This document shows, in pieces, positions 43,891 through 53,675 of a stretch of 64,000 bases of DNA. A program made the position numbers and the translations under genes. The stretch lies in contig JAMLHN010000005.1 in assembly GCA_023957115.1 (NCBI GenBank), positions 1 to 64,000 of the forward strand, written 5' to 3'. The notes beneath the pieces were generated by a model that saw only the letters and a program-made list of their open reading frames with translations, ran no database searches and was not told the origin of the DNA. Numbering within the stretch: the stretch's first letter is position 1; every line of letters begins with the position of its first letter. Source of the DNA: Thermomicrobiales bacterium. GTDB taxonomy: Bacteria > Chloroflexota > Chloroflexia > Thermomicrobiales > UBA6265.

Positions 43891-44118
43891 GGTGACGGCT
43901 CCTGGTGAATGACTGGGTCGAACCTGTGCCTGGATCATAACACTGCGGATCGAATGCTTTGCGGGAGCGGCAAACTCTTCTATTCTTTACCGGATACGTG
44001 GTTGTTCCAGTTCCTGGTTACCAGCCCGTTCCACTCGCGAACCATGAGAACTCCAGGTGCTGGCGATCGTGAACATGATCCTGGACGACCAACGAGGCAA
44101 GGAAGGAATCCGCTTACC

Positions 44119-45225
44119 ATGACCGATACAACGATCAAGCGACCGGCGCCGGAAGCGCCGAATGCGTTGCGCGACTGGTTTACGAACGGACTGCGCGCCG
44201 AAATCGAATCTCGGGGCCTGCCGGTCATCCAGGGGGACGAGCCGGCCGAACGCGGCGGTATCGCGCTCCATCCAATCGACATCGATGCGCCCAAGAGCTT
44301 CCGACGCAAAAACCGCGCGGTCTTCGTGGTGGGGATTGGCGAGAGCAAGGGCGTCCCTGAGATCCCGCTGGCGACCCTCTATCCGCTCCAGCTTCGGTCG
44401 CTGGGCAATATCTTCATTCTGCTGATTCCGGACGGTACGCATGGTGGCGTCGAGGCGTTCGTCTCGACCCTCGAGCAGGGTTCCTATTCCTTCAAGTATT
44501 GGGGTGACGATCAGGCGTTTTTCACCGAGGTTGCCGATCGGCTGACCCCGCTGGCCACCTCGACGCTCATCATCGAAAACGAGTTCGTTCCAGATCTGGA
44601 ACCGGAGCTCTGGGGTGGTGACGAAATCACTGCCTCCATCACCCGGGCGGGCAAGCTGCTCGATGAGCTCGACCTGCTGCCGTCACCCTTCCCGATCGAT
44701 TCGTACCTGCCCGAAGCCGATCTGCGTCATCTCAAGCAGATGTTCAACATTGGCGGTCTGAGCTATGGCAACGTCAGTGCCCGCAAAGACGATCTCCGCT
44801 TCTGGATGAGCGCCAGCGGGGTCGACAAGACGAAGTTGGAAGAGATCGGTCCCGAGATTCTGCTGGTGACCGACTTCATCCCCGAGCGCCGGGCGATGCG
44901 CTTGAGCGTTCCGCCCAATGTCACGCCGCGCCGTGTTTCGGTCGATGCCATCGAGCATTTCATGATCTATCGCGAGCATCCCAGCGTCGGCGCCATCCTG
45001 CATATTCACGCCTGGATGGAGGATATTCCCTCGACGCGCATCAACTACCCTTGCGGCACGATCGAGCTCGCCACCGCGGTGGCCGACCTGGTTCGCCAGT
45101 CGCCGGATCCCGGTCATGCCGTGATTGGATTGCGCAATCATGGATTGACGATCACGGGTGAGTCGCTGGATGAGATCTTCGCGCGCATCGACGGCAAGAT
45201 CCAGCGCCAGGTTCCGATGGCCTGA
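44119..45225 (+). CDS. Class II aldolase/adducin domain protein with extra N-terminal domain
   Basis: 368 residues. The C-terminal part (about 195-360) is a class II aldolase/adducin domain: GGLSYGNVSARKDD, the zinc ligands HIHAW (two His) and GLRNHGLT (third His). The N-terminal 185 residues (FRRKNRAVFVVGIGESKGVP, GNIFILLIPDG, SFKYWGDDQAFF) are not part of that fold and are not recognised. Relatives cleave or epimerise sugar phosphates, or are decarboxylases. AAGGAAGGA precedes ATG 44119, and a longer upstream reading is unlikely. The next gene encodes a zinc dehydrogenase on the same strand 87 bp away, so a polyol or sugar-acid pathway is possible. Confidence 0.82.
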   Translation: MTDTTIKRPAPEAPNALRDWFTNGLRAEIESRGLPVIQGDEPAERGGIALHPIDIDAPKSFRRKNRAVFVVGIGESKGVPEIPLATLYPLQLRSLGNIFILLIPDGTHGGVEAFVSTLEQGSYSFKYWGDDQAFFTEVADRLTPLATSTLIIENEFVPDLEPELWGGDEITASITRAGKLLDELDLLPSPFPIDSYLPEADLRHLKQMFNIGGLSYGNVSARKDDLRFWMSASGVDKTKLEEIGPEILLVTDFIPERRAMRLSVPPNVTPRRVSVDAIEHFMIYREHPSVGAILHIHAWMEDIPSTRINYPCGTIELATAVADLVRQSPDPGHAVIGLRNHGLTITGESLDEIFARIDGKIQRQVPMA

Positions 45226-45312
45226 TCGGACCGGCGAACCGATTCGACGGGCAATGGTGCGCTTCGTGGCTGTTCGCCGCGAAGCGCCTTTTGCGAGAAG
45301 GGATGTCCCGCG

Positions 45313-46563
45313 ATGAGCAAGGCGCTCCAGTACAAATTCTCGATTCCGAACTTCGTTGCCGTGCGGGCAGCCGATCGGCTGCCTGGCCGGATGCTGGAAT
45401 CCGGCCGGATTCCGGGGCTCAGCGAGATTGAGCGCGGGCAGGTGCCGCTTCCCAGTCCCGCCTATGCCCGATTGAAGCCGCTGCTCACCGGGATCTGTGG
45501 CAGCGACATCTCCATGCTTACGAATCGGGCCGGACCGGCGCTCACGCCGTTCACCTCGTTTCCCCTGACACCTGGACACGAGGTCGTGGCCGAGATCGTC
45601 GAGCTTGGTGATGAAGCCGCCGAGATAGACGGGATCTCGGTTGGTCAGCGGGTCGTGCTCAATCCGGTGATCTCCTGCTACATGCGCGGGCTGGAGCCTT
45701 GCCGCATGTGCCGTACTGGCGAACCGGGACTTTGCACCCGAACGGCCGAAGGATCGCTCTCCCCGGGAATGCTCACCGGCTTCTGCCGCGATCTTCCCGG
45801 TGGCTGGAGCACCGATATGGTCGCCCACTGGAGCCAGCTCGTTCCCATCCCCGATGAGATTTCCGATGAGGTTGCCGTCCTGATCGAACCGTTCAGCGTT
45901 GCCGTGCACGCGGTGCTCAAGGACCCGCCCCCCTCCTATGCCAAGGTGCTGATCATCGGATGCGGATCGATCGGTCTCTTCGTCCTGGCTGCGATGCGCA
46001 TGATGGGGATCAAGAGCGACGTCACCATTTTGGCGCGGCACCCATTGCAGGCAGAGATGGCGACCGCCCTGGGAGCCGATCATGTCCTGCGCGGCGAATC
46101 GGCCGGTGACGCCGCGGTCAAGATCGCCGGGGCCAAGAAATACAAACCGATCAAAGGCAAGCCAACCTACGCCGGTGGATTCGATTGGGTCTACGATTGC
46201 GTCGGTTCCACTGCCAGTGTCGATGACAGCCTGCGCGTGGCCGGACCGCATGGACATGTGGTCATGGTCGGGTGCGCAGCCGAGACGAACCACCTCGATC
46301 TCACCTTTGTTTGGAACCGCGAGCTCCAGGTTACCGGCTGCTATGTCTATGGACGCGAGAACTCGATGGAAGGCAAGCCGCACACGTTCAAAGTTGCCAT
46401 GGAGCTCATTCTTGGGCACCCGGGTCGATCTTTCACGCCTGATCACCCACCGATTCACCCTCGATCAATGGCAGGACGCCATGCAGGTCAGTCTCGCTCG
46501 CGGCAAGCACGGCGCCATCAAGACTGTCTTCGATATGAGGAGTTAGGAGTTGGGGCGTGTTGA
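45313..46563 (+). CDS. Zinc-dependent alcohol/polyol dehydrogenase (MDR), C-terminus frameshifted
   Basis: An MDR dehydrogenase. Catalytic-zinc motifs are GICGSD and PGHEVV, the structural zinc lobe has Cys residues through SCYMRGLEPCRMC and GLC, and the NAD-binding loop is IIGCGSIG. Reading on gives 416 residues, but after MELILG the frame turns to Pro/His/Arg-rich nonsense. The plus-one frame continues with the expected end, TRVDLSRLITHRFTLDQW, AMQVSLARGKHGAIKTVF and MRS, stopping at 46546. One extra G in GGG at 46414-46416 explains it: a real frameshift mutation or a sequencing error. The correct stop TAG lies within a heptamer repeat. Confidence 0.85.
   Translation: MSKALQYKFSIPNFVAVRAADRLPGRMLESGRIPGLSEIERGQVPLPSPAYARLKPLLTGICGSDISMLTNRAGPALTPFTSFPLTPGHEVVAEIVELGDEAAEIDGISVGQRVVLNPVISCYMRGLEPCRMCRTGEPGLCTRTAEGSLSPGMLTGFCRDLPGGWSTDMVAHWSQLVPIPDEISDEVAVLIEPFSVAVHAVLKDPPPSYAKVLIIGCGSIGLFVLAAMRMMGIKSDVTILARHPLQAEMATALGADHVLRGESAGDAAVKIAGAKKYKPIKGKPTYAGGFDWVYDCVGSTASVDDSLRVAGPHGHVVMVGCAAETNHLDLTFVWNRELQVTGCYVYGRENSMEGKPHTFKVAMELILGHPGRSFTPDHPPIHPRSMAGRHAGQSRSRQARRHQDCLRYEELGVGAC
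46540..46556 (+). repeat. F1 heptamer array over the dehydrogenase stop
   Basis: AGTTAGGAGTTGGGG: the TAG (46544-46546) that ends the corrected dehydrogenase frame is part of the first unit. A further F1 stretch, ATTAGGAGTTGGGATTTAG, lies at 46676-46694. Confidence 0.55.
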
Positions 46564-46699
46564 AATGGGTCCGGAGCCCGAGGAGACCGAAGCAACGAGT
46601 TTCGGAGTCTCAACGGCATGAAGCACCCGAAACGCGGCGCCCATCGGGCCGCACGATGGGCTTTTCAAACACGGATTAGGAGTTGGGATTTAGAGCGAA

Positions 46700-46814
46700 T
46701 TTCAGAATGGTTGACCCTCCAGCGGAGCCGGGCCGTTGCGGACCACCCGCTGCGGGGGAGATGCTTCGTTCCTCAGCATGACAAGCGGATATTGCGGGGA
46801 CAACCATTCTGAAA
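46700..46814. repeat. M2 MITE-like element
   Basis: TTTCAGAATGGTTG (46700-46713) and its exact complement (46801-46814) bound a 115-bp segment. Related arms occur at 62682-62698 and 62789-62804. The interior has the GAGATGCTTCGTTCC repeat. No gene. Confidence 0.6.
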
Positions 46815-46884
46815 ACGGCTGTAGGAACGAACCCATCGTCGGGTCGAGCCCAAAACCAACTCAAGATCCGGAAATTCCTAACTC

Positions 46885-46994
46885 CTATACGGAATCCGGG
46901 TGAACACACCAGGATGCGGCACGATCAGTTCACCACCGCCGGCACCGGGCCGGCGGCTGCGCTATCCCCGAGCAATCACCCGGATTCCGTATAG
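46885..46994. repeat. M1 MITE-like element, full copy
   Basis: CTATACGGAATCCGGGTGA (46885-46903) and its perfect complement (46976-46994) enclose 72 bp containing the palindromic GCCGGCACCGGGCCGGC. The element is 110 bp, too small to code for a transposase. F1 heptamers flank both sides (46875-46885, 46996-47014). Confidence 0.75.
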
Positions 46995-47004
46995 CTCCTC
47001 GATC

Positions 47005-47535
47005 CTAACTCCTCGTGAACCGATCCCAATGCACTAGCTCGTCCAGCGGTTTTCGGCCACCGAGCTTGGCGGGGCGGGCGGTTTCGGCTGGATGCCCGAT
47101 CGCGACTGCACTGTAGACCGACCAGTCGCCGGGGACCTGAAGCGCCTCGTGCGCGATTCGTTGTGCCGAATCCGAGCCGAACGTCACGATTCCCGCGCCC
47201 AATCCCAAGGCTTGCGACGCCAGCAGAATTCGCTCATCGACCCGGCCAAGATCGTACGCATGCGCATACCGATCCGATCCCGCCGTCAACACGACGATGA
47301 CGATCGGCGCCTTGGGAAGCCAGAACGTGAACATCGTCGCTTTGGCCAACTTGGCAATTGTCTCGGGATCGCGCACCACCAGGAATTGCCATGGCTGCCG
47401 GTTGCTGGCGCTCCCGGTCCAACGCATCGTCTCGAGCACAGCCCCAAGATCGTCATCGCTTACCGGATCGCTGGTGAAATCACGCGTTTGTCGTTGTCCC
47501 GTCAGAAAGTCGAGATACTCCGCTCCGCTTGGCAT
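47005..47535 (-). CDS. Nitroreductase family FMN protein
   Basis: 176 residues of the NADH:FMN nitroreductase fold. FLTGQRQTRDFTSDPVS near the start and MRWTGSASNRQPWQFLVV are the FMN-binding blocks, DERILLASQALGLGAGIVTF is the central helix and AVAIGHPAE the late strand. GAGGAG is 6 nt before ATG 47535. Relatives reduce nitro compounds, quinones or flavins, and physiological substrates are usually unknown. The gene ends AGG AGT TAG, inside a heptamer repeat. Confidence 0.88.
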   Translation of the reverse strand: MPSGAEYLDFLTGQRQTRDFTSDPVSDDDLGAVLETMRWTGSASNRQPWQFLVVRDPETIAKLAKATMFTFWLPKAPIVIVVLTAGSDRYAHAYDLGRVDERILLASQALGLGAGIVTFGSDSAQRIAHEALQVPGDWSVYSAVAIGHPAETARPAKLGGRKPLDELVHWDRFTRS

Positions 47536-47550
47536 CGGCCACTCCTCTGA

Positions 47551-47588
47551 GTTCCTAACTCTTAAATCCCAGCTCCTAACTCCAAATC
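47551..47588 (-). repeat. F1 heptamer array over the small membrane protein stop
   Basis: TAACTCT TAAATCC CAGCTCC TAACTCC in 7-nt steps. On the minus strand one unit provides AGT TAG, the end of the 47576-47731 gene. Confidence 0.65.
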
Positions 47589-47731
47589 TGCTGGGCAATG
47601 ATGAAAATGATGATCGCCACAACGATGACGAACCCGATGATAAGGATTGCCTGGCAACCGCGGGCGGCCACGGCAACGTCTTCAGGAGAACTTCCTCGAC
47701 CTTCTGGGGCGTCGTCTTCTGGAAAACTCAA
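47576..47731 (-). CDS. 51-residue single-pass membrane protein
   Basis: The frame starts TTG at 47731, overlapping the TGA stop of the phosphatidyltransferase gene (TTGA), a common coupling arrangement. The protein has an acidic N-terminal half (PEDDAPEGRGSSPEDVAVA), then one Cys and an uninterrupted hydrophobic helix AILIIGFVIVVAIIIFII, ending AQQIWS. The composition (acidic tail, one Ile/Val-rich helix) looks like a small regulatory subunit of the membrane enzyme encoded just upstream. No separate ribosome site is seen, so translation would depend on coupling. The stop TAG is supplied by a heptamer repeat. Confidence 0.5.
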   Translation of the reverse strand: MSFPEDDAPEGRGSSPEDVAVAARGCQAILIIGFVIVVAIIIFIIAQQIWS

Positions 47732-48324
47732 GGGGTGGCTGCGTCTTTCTGCGACTCACGCCAGACATGGATCATCCGCATGAGGGCGGTCAAATTGGTG
47801 GCGATGGCCAGGATGATGAGCGCCCACATTGGCCGGTCGATGATCAGGCCAAGCGAAAGCACAACCACACGCTCTGGCCGAGCCAGAATCCCGACCGATG
47901 CTTTCCAGTCCGCGGCTTCGGCGCGGGCGCGGGCATAACTGACCATCACCGCCCCGGTCGCCGAGAGGAGCACCAGCAAGGCGCCCCATTTCCAGTCGTC
48001 GGTCCCGAGCAGGTACCAGAGCAACCCGACGTAAACCACGATCTCGGAATAGCGATCAACGGTCGAATCGAAGAATCCACCGAACTTGGATGTCTTGCCG
48101 GTCGAGCGGGCGACCGCGCCGTCGAGCATATCGAACGCACTGGAGAAGAGCAGTAACACGCCGCCGAGCTGCCCGCGTCCCGACGCGATGATGGCGGCCA
48201 CGATGCAATTCAGCAGAAATCCGGCGATGGTGAGCATGTTCGGCGTGATGCCGAATTTGCCAAGGAACGCTCCGACCACCAGCAGCCTCGCCCGTGCCCA
48301 GGTCCCTAATCGCTCAGAAATCAC
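47728..48324 (-). CDS. CDP-alcohol phosphatidyltransferase (PI/PG-phosphate synthase type)
   Basis: 198 residues, several membrane helices, with the full family signature D-x2-D-G-x2-A-R-x8-G-x3-D-x3-D (DMLDGAVAR then GGFFDSTVD). It swaps CMP of CDP-diacylglycerol for an alcohol head group. The N-terminus ARARLLVVGAFLGKFGITPN is like that of phosphatidylinositol-phosphate synthases. The partner gene upstream is a PimA-like glycosyltransferase, so a mannosylated inositol lipid is likely. The start is GTG with GGGAG 7 nt upstream. The small membrane protein gene overlaps its stop. Confidence 0.9.
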   Translation of the reverse strand: MISERLGTWARARLLVVGAFLGKFGITPNMLTIAGFLLNCIVAAIIASGRGQLGGVLLLFSSAFDMLDGAVARSTGKTSKFGGFFDSTVDRYSEIVVYVGLLWYLLGTDDWKWGALLVLLSATGAVMVSYARARAEAADWKASVGILARPERVVVLSLGLIIDRPMWALIILAIATNLTALMRMIHVWRESQKDAATP

Positions 48325-48349
48325 ACCGTTACTCCCACCCGGCCGGCCA

Positions 48350-49471
48350 TCACGTCGTTACGGCGGCGCCCGATCGCGCATAGACATCCAGTACGCGCTG
48401 CGCGACACGGGGCCAACTATAGTGATCGGCCGTCTTCTGCCCTGCCGCTACGAGCTGGGCGCGCAATTCCGCATCCGCCAGCAATCGTACGATAGCCAGC
48501 GCAATCGCTGAAGAGTCCCGCGGGGGCACCAGCAATGCGTCCTTGTTGTTGGTCGCTACGCTGGCATAGCCGGGGATATCGCTTGCCACCACGGGCTTCA
48601 TCGACGCCATCCCCTCCAGGAGCACGATACCGAAGCTCTCCCGATGGATCGAAGGGGCGCAGAAGACATCGCAGCTCGCATAGTAATGCGGCAGACTCTC
48701 CTGCGAGACCTCGCCCACGAACTCGACATTGCGAATCTGATACCGGTCGATCGTTTCGGCGAATCGCTCGCGGTGTCCCGGACCCACGACCATCAACTTC
48801 GCATTCGGGAACTGCTGGTGCACCAGTGGCATGGCGCGCAGAAGATATTTGAACCCTTTGCGCGCCTCGTTGTACCGGCCGACGAACAGGATGCGCGGCG
48901 TCCCAGGGCTGACCCAGGGAAACGGTTCGATGTGATTGCCGAAACGTTCCACATCGATGCCGTTGGGCACGACATCGTAGTGTCCGGCGAAGTACTGCAG
49001 CATATGTTGCCGGGCCGGTTCGGAGACGCAGATCTTGCCGTTCAGGCGATTCATCAGAATGGAGAAGTACGGCTTCAGCATCCCATACCAAGGGTTCGTG
49101 TCGCGGGCCGCATGGAAGGTGGCAACGTTTACCGTGCGGGAATTGAGCAGCACCATATACGGGAGAAGCGGCGTCATCGGTTCGTGGCAATGGATGACAT
49201 CGAACTTCTCGTACTGCAGGATCTCTTTGATCACGTTGTACAGCGTGACATCGAACATCAACCGGGCCTTGGAGCCATTGGCCGGAATGGGAATGGTGCG
49301 GCCGACCCCATAGAATCCCTCGTTGATCTCGACACCGCCTTGCCGCGCCTTTGGCGCCAGCACCACCACCTCGTGCCCCAGACGTTCGAATTCGCGTTTG
49401 AGGTTTTCGATGTGCTGCGCCACACCCCCGGGGTGCGACATGTCATATGGGGTGACCTGCGCGATCTTCAC
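48350..49471 (-). CDS. PimA-like family 4 glycosyltransferase
   Basis: About 373 residues. It begins VKIAQVTPYDMSHPGGVAQH, very like phosphatidylinositol mannosyltransferase PimA, whose Gly-Gly loop contacts GDP-mannose. DVIHCHEP, VVPNGIDVERF, ILFVGRYNEARKG and ESFGIVLLEGMA are GT4 blocks. The GTG at 49471 matches the family start. A TTG at 49495 would add eight residues. It lies 25 bp before the CDP-alcohol phosphatidyltransferase gene on the same strand, the gene pair expected for making and mannosylating phosphatidylinositol. Donor sugar is inferred from similarity only. Confidence 0.88.
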   Translation of the reverse strand: MKIAQVTPYDMSHPGGVAQHIENLKREFERLGHEVVVLAPKARQGGVEINEGFYGVGRTIPIPANGSKARLMFDVTLYNVIKEILQYEKFDVIHCHEPMTPLLPYMVLLNSRTVNVATFHAARDTNPWYGMLKPYFSILMNRLNGKICVSEPARQHMLQYFAGHYDVVPNGIDVERFGNHIEPFPWVSPGTPRILFVGRYNEARKGFKYLLRAMPLVHQQFPNAKLMVVGPGHRERFAETIDRYQIRNVEFVGEVSQESLPHYYASCDVFCAPSIHRESFGIVLLEGMASMKPVVASDIPGYASVATNNKDALLVPPRDSSAIALAIVRLLADAELRAQLVAAGQKTADHYSWPRVAQRVLDVYARSGAAVTT

Positions 49472-49613
49472 GGGCGCGCGATCCTGGTTGTACAAGTCAG
49501 ATGTGCTTCCAGCGGTTCAACCATGCGGGTTCCCTTCCGGTCCCGGATGATACCGCGAAACGGGTCCGGAGGCCGGAGGCCGGCATCCTGAGAAACGAGT
49601 CATCCGATTGGTG

Positions 49614-49727
49614 GGTTAGGAGCTGGGATCTCGGAGCTCGGAAGTTCGTGCTCCTATCCCATTCCGGTCGACCTCACTGTCCGATCGATCGCGCCCCGAA
49701 GACTCTTGCCTTTTGCCTCTTGCCAAT
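49614..49727. repeat. F1 and F3 heptamer stretches
   Basis: GGTTAGGAGCTGGGATCTCG (49614-49633) is F1-like. TTGCCTTTTGCCTCTTGCC (49707-49725) is family F3, repeating every 7 nt and related to the 56560-56588 array on the other strand. No gene lies between 49496 and 49746. Confidence 0.5.
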
Positions 49728-49746
49728 TTCCGAACCCGTCCAGGGC

Positions 49747-50744
49747 TTACGACCCCGTCAATTCTCCCGCGTAGTGGCAGGCGACGAGGTGATTCGGGAC
49801 GATCTCGCGCAAGAGTGGGACTTCGGCGGCGCATTGGTCGGTGGCGTACCGGCATCGGGTCCGAAACCGGCATCCGCTGGGTGGATTGACCGGACTGGGC
49901 GGATCTCCGGTCAGCAGGATCCGGTCCCGGCGCGCCCGGGGATTCGGAACCGGCGCCGCCGCCATCAACGCCTGGGTATACGGATGGAGCGGATTGTGGA
50001 AGATCTCCTCGGTCGGGGCTTGTTCGACGATCTTGCCGAGGTACATGACGGCGACCGCGTCAGAGATGCTGCGCACCACGCCAAGCTGGTGACTGATGAA
50101 GAGGTAGGCCAATCCCTTCTCTTCCCGCAGCCGGGCCAGCAGTTGCAGAATCTGGGCCTGGACCGAAACATCGAGCGCGCTGACCGCCTCGTCCGCCACG
50201 ATGAGCTCGGGATCGACCGCCAGCGCCCGGGCAATGCCGATGCGTTGCCGCTGACCGCCGGAAAGCTCGTTGGCGAACCGGTTGCGGAACTGATCGTTGA
50301 GTCCCACGGTGTGCAGGAGCTCCCGTACGCGGTTGGACCGTTCCGACTTCGGCACGATCTTGTGAAATGCCAGCGCCTCTTCCAGTGTCTGCCCGACCGA
50401 CATGCGCGGATTCAGCGAGGAGTTCGGGTCCTGGAAAACGATCTGTAGCTGCTTGCGCCGTTCGCGCATCTCGTTGGTGTTGTTGGGGTCGATCTGCTCC
50501 CCGCGGAACGCTACCACCCCTTCGGTTGGCTGTTGCAGGTAGAGAATGCACCGGCCGGTCGTGGACTTGCCACACCCGCTCTCGCCCACCAATGCCAGGG
50601 TTTCGCCCTCGCGGATGGAGAGATCGACATCATCGACCGCACGCACCACCTGAGCCGGGTGCCCGCGCATGCGATCGAAGAATCCACCGCGCATCGGAAA
50701 GTGCTTTACCAGGCCCTGGACCTGGAGCAGGGGAGGCGCTTCGC

Positions 50745-50748
<4 letters not shown>
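49747..50748 (-). CDS. Oligopeptide/dipeptide ABC transporter ATPase (DppF type)
   Basis: 333 residues. Walker [11 protein letters not shown]-loop [10 protein letters not shown], signature LSGGQRQRI, Walker [14 protein letters not shown] and the H-loop SHQLG are all intact. The C-terminal peptide-transporter extension [18 protein letters not shown] has the Cys cluster that can bind an Fe-S centre in this family. FFDRMRGHP is an insert typical of DppF-type subunits. Its ATG overlaps the preceding ATPase stop (ATGA). It is the last gene of the five-gene peptide uptake operon. Confidence 0.93.
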
Positions 50749-51763
<1,015 letters not shown>

Positions 51764-51764
<1 letters not shown>

Positions 51765-52657
51765 TACTTGTTTGCCTGCCGGGGATCGAGCACGTCCCGC
51801 AGCCCATCGCCGAGCAGGTTGAACCCGAGGACTGCGATCAGGATCGCGACGCCGGCCCCGACCGCCACATGGGGAGAGGTCAGGAGCACCGCTCGGCCCT
51901 CACTGAGCATCGTGCCCCAGTCGGGCGTCGGTGGCTGCACACCCAGACCCAGAAACGAGAGCGCGGCGATATCGAGCATCGCGAACGCGAGGTCGAGACT
52001 CGTGACGACGATAACGGACGAAAGGGTGTTCGGCAGGATATGGCGAAAAACGATACGTCGTTGCGGGTAGCCCATCGCCCGGGCGGCTTCGGTGTAGACC
52101 ATTTCCTTCTGAACCAGCGTGACGCTGCGCACGACGCGAGCCGCAAACGGCACATAGAGAATGCCAAGTGAGATGATGACATTGCGCAACGATGGACCGA
52201 ACGCGGCTACCACGGCGAACGAGAGCAGCAGCGGAGGGAAGGCGAGCATGAGATCGAAGAACCGCATGATGACCGCGTCGACCCGGCCGCCCTTGTACCC
52301 GGCCCAGATACCGAGCGGAACCCCGATTAGCTCCGAGATGATGACGACGCCCAGCGCGCCGCCTATGGCAACCCGGGCGCCATAGATCAATCGACTCAGG
52401 ACATCGCGGCCGTTCTTGTCGGTTCCCAGCAGGTATTCACCGCCGGGGCCTACCAGACTGGCCGAGAGGTTTCCGTCCAGGGGATCCTGAGGCGCCAGAA
52501 TCGGCGCGAAGATGGCAATGAGGATGAGCGACAGGACGATGACCAGACCGACGACGGCTTTCGTGTTCCGGCGAAAACGCCAGACGAACATCGAAAGCGG
52601 TGTTGGGGGCGCCTGATCGGCCGGTATCGATTGGATGCCTGCGGCGTCGATCTCCAC
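51764..52657 (-). CDS. Dipeptide ABC transporter permease (DppC type)
   Basis: 297 residues, an N-terminal OppC-type cytoplasmic lead with VWRFRRNTKAVVGLVIVLSL as the first helix, then a periplasmic loop with LGTDKNGRDVLSRLIYGAR and five further helices. The EAA-type loop EAARAMGYPQRRIVFRHILP contacts the ATPase. It ends GDGLRDVLDPR, the family signature. Ten bp separate it from the DppB-type gene. Confidence 0.93.
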
Positions 52658-52666
52658 GGGCGGCCC

Positions 52667-53602
52667 CTAGTACCGGATACGCGGATCGATGACCGCGTAC
52701 AGAATGTCGACAATCAGATTGACGAGAATGAAGATGGCGGCAATGAAGATCGTCGCCCCCTGCACGATCGGGTAATCACGAACCTGCACGGCCTGCACGA
52801 TCAATGACCCAAGCCCGCCGATACCGAACGTGTATTCGATCAGCACCGTACCGACCACCAGAGCCCCAAATTGCAACCCGGCCACCGTCACGATCGGGAT
52901 CATCGCATTGCGGAACGCGTGCTTCATGACGACAGTGCGGGCCGAAAGCCCTTTCGAACGCGCCGTCTCGATGTAGTCCTGCGAAAGCGCTTCGATCATG
53001 GCCGAGCGCGTCAATCGGGTGGTGACGCAGGCGAGCGAGAAGCCCAGGGCGAGTGAGGGGAGGGCAAGGTGCTTGACGGTATCCCAACCGCCATCCCCCT
53101 CCCCCAGCGCCGGTAACCAATTCAGTTTGTATGAAAAGAGCAGGATCAGGATGATGCCGGTGAAATAGACCGGTGACGATGCACCGATCAAAGAAAATAT
53201 CGTGGCGCTGAAATCGACCCACGTATTCCGCCGTAAGGCGGAGATGATCCCGAGGGGTATGGAGATGATCATGGAGAGGAGAAAGCTGGATATGACCAGC
53301 TGGGCAGTGACGTTCAGCCGCTCCAGGATCAGCGTATTGACGTCGGCTCGCTGGCGAAACGATCGTCCCAGATCGCCTTGGGCCAGATCCTTGACCCAGT
53401 AGCCGTACTGGACGAGCACCGGTTTGTCCAACCGGTATTGGACCCGGATGTTTTGCAGATTCTCTTCGGTGATTCGCTGGTTCCCCACGATGATGCGGGC
53501 CGGATCTCCCGGTACGAAGCGCAGCATGAGAAAGACCACCGATGCGACGATGAACATCAGTGGAATCATCGTGAGAAGACGCGTGATGATGAGCCGTGCC
53601 AT
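52667..53602 (-). CDS. Dipeptide ABC transporter permease (DppB type)
   Basis: 311 residues, six predicted membrane segments. It opens with an OppB-type first helix (LTMIPLMFIVASVVFLMLRF) followed by the conserved VPGDPARIIVG loop. The ATPase-contact loop is YIETARSKGLSARTVVMKHA, and the end is VNLIVDILYAVIDPRIRY. It forms the membrane channel with the DppC-type subunit. There is a 73-bp gap to the binding-protein gene. Confidence 0.93.
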   Translation of the reverse strand: MARLIITRLLTMIPLMFIVASVVFLMLRFVPGDPARIIVGNQRITEENLQNIRVQYRLDKPVLVQYGYWVKDLAQGDLGRSFRQRADVNTLILERLNVTAQLVISSFLLSMIISIPLGIISALRRNTWVDFSATIFSLIGASSPVYFTGIILILLFSYKLNWLPALGEGDGGWDTVKHLALPSLALGFSLACVTTRLTRSAMIEALSQDYIETARSKGLSARTVVMKHAFRNAMIPIVTVAGLQFGALVVGTVLIEYTFGIGGLGSLIVQAVQVRDYPIVQGATIFIAAIFILVNLIVDILYAVIDPRIRY

Positions 53603-53675
53603 GTGATGGGCCTGTCATGCCAGGGAAGCGGGTCGTCCACGGCGACGACCCGCCTCCCTGCGGTCGAATCGAGTC

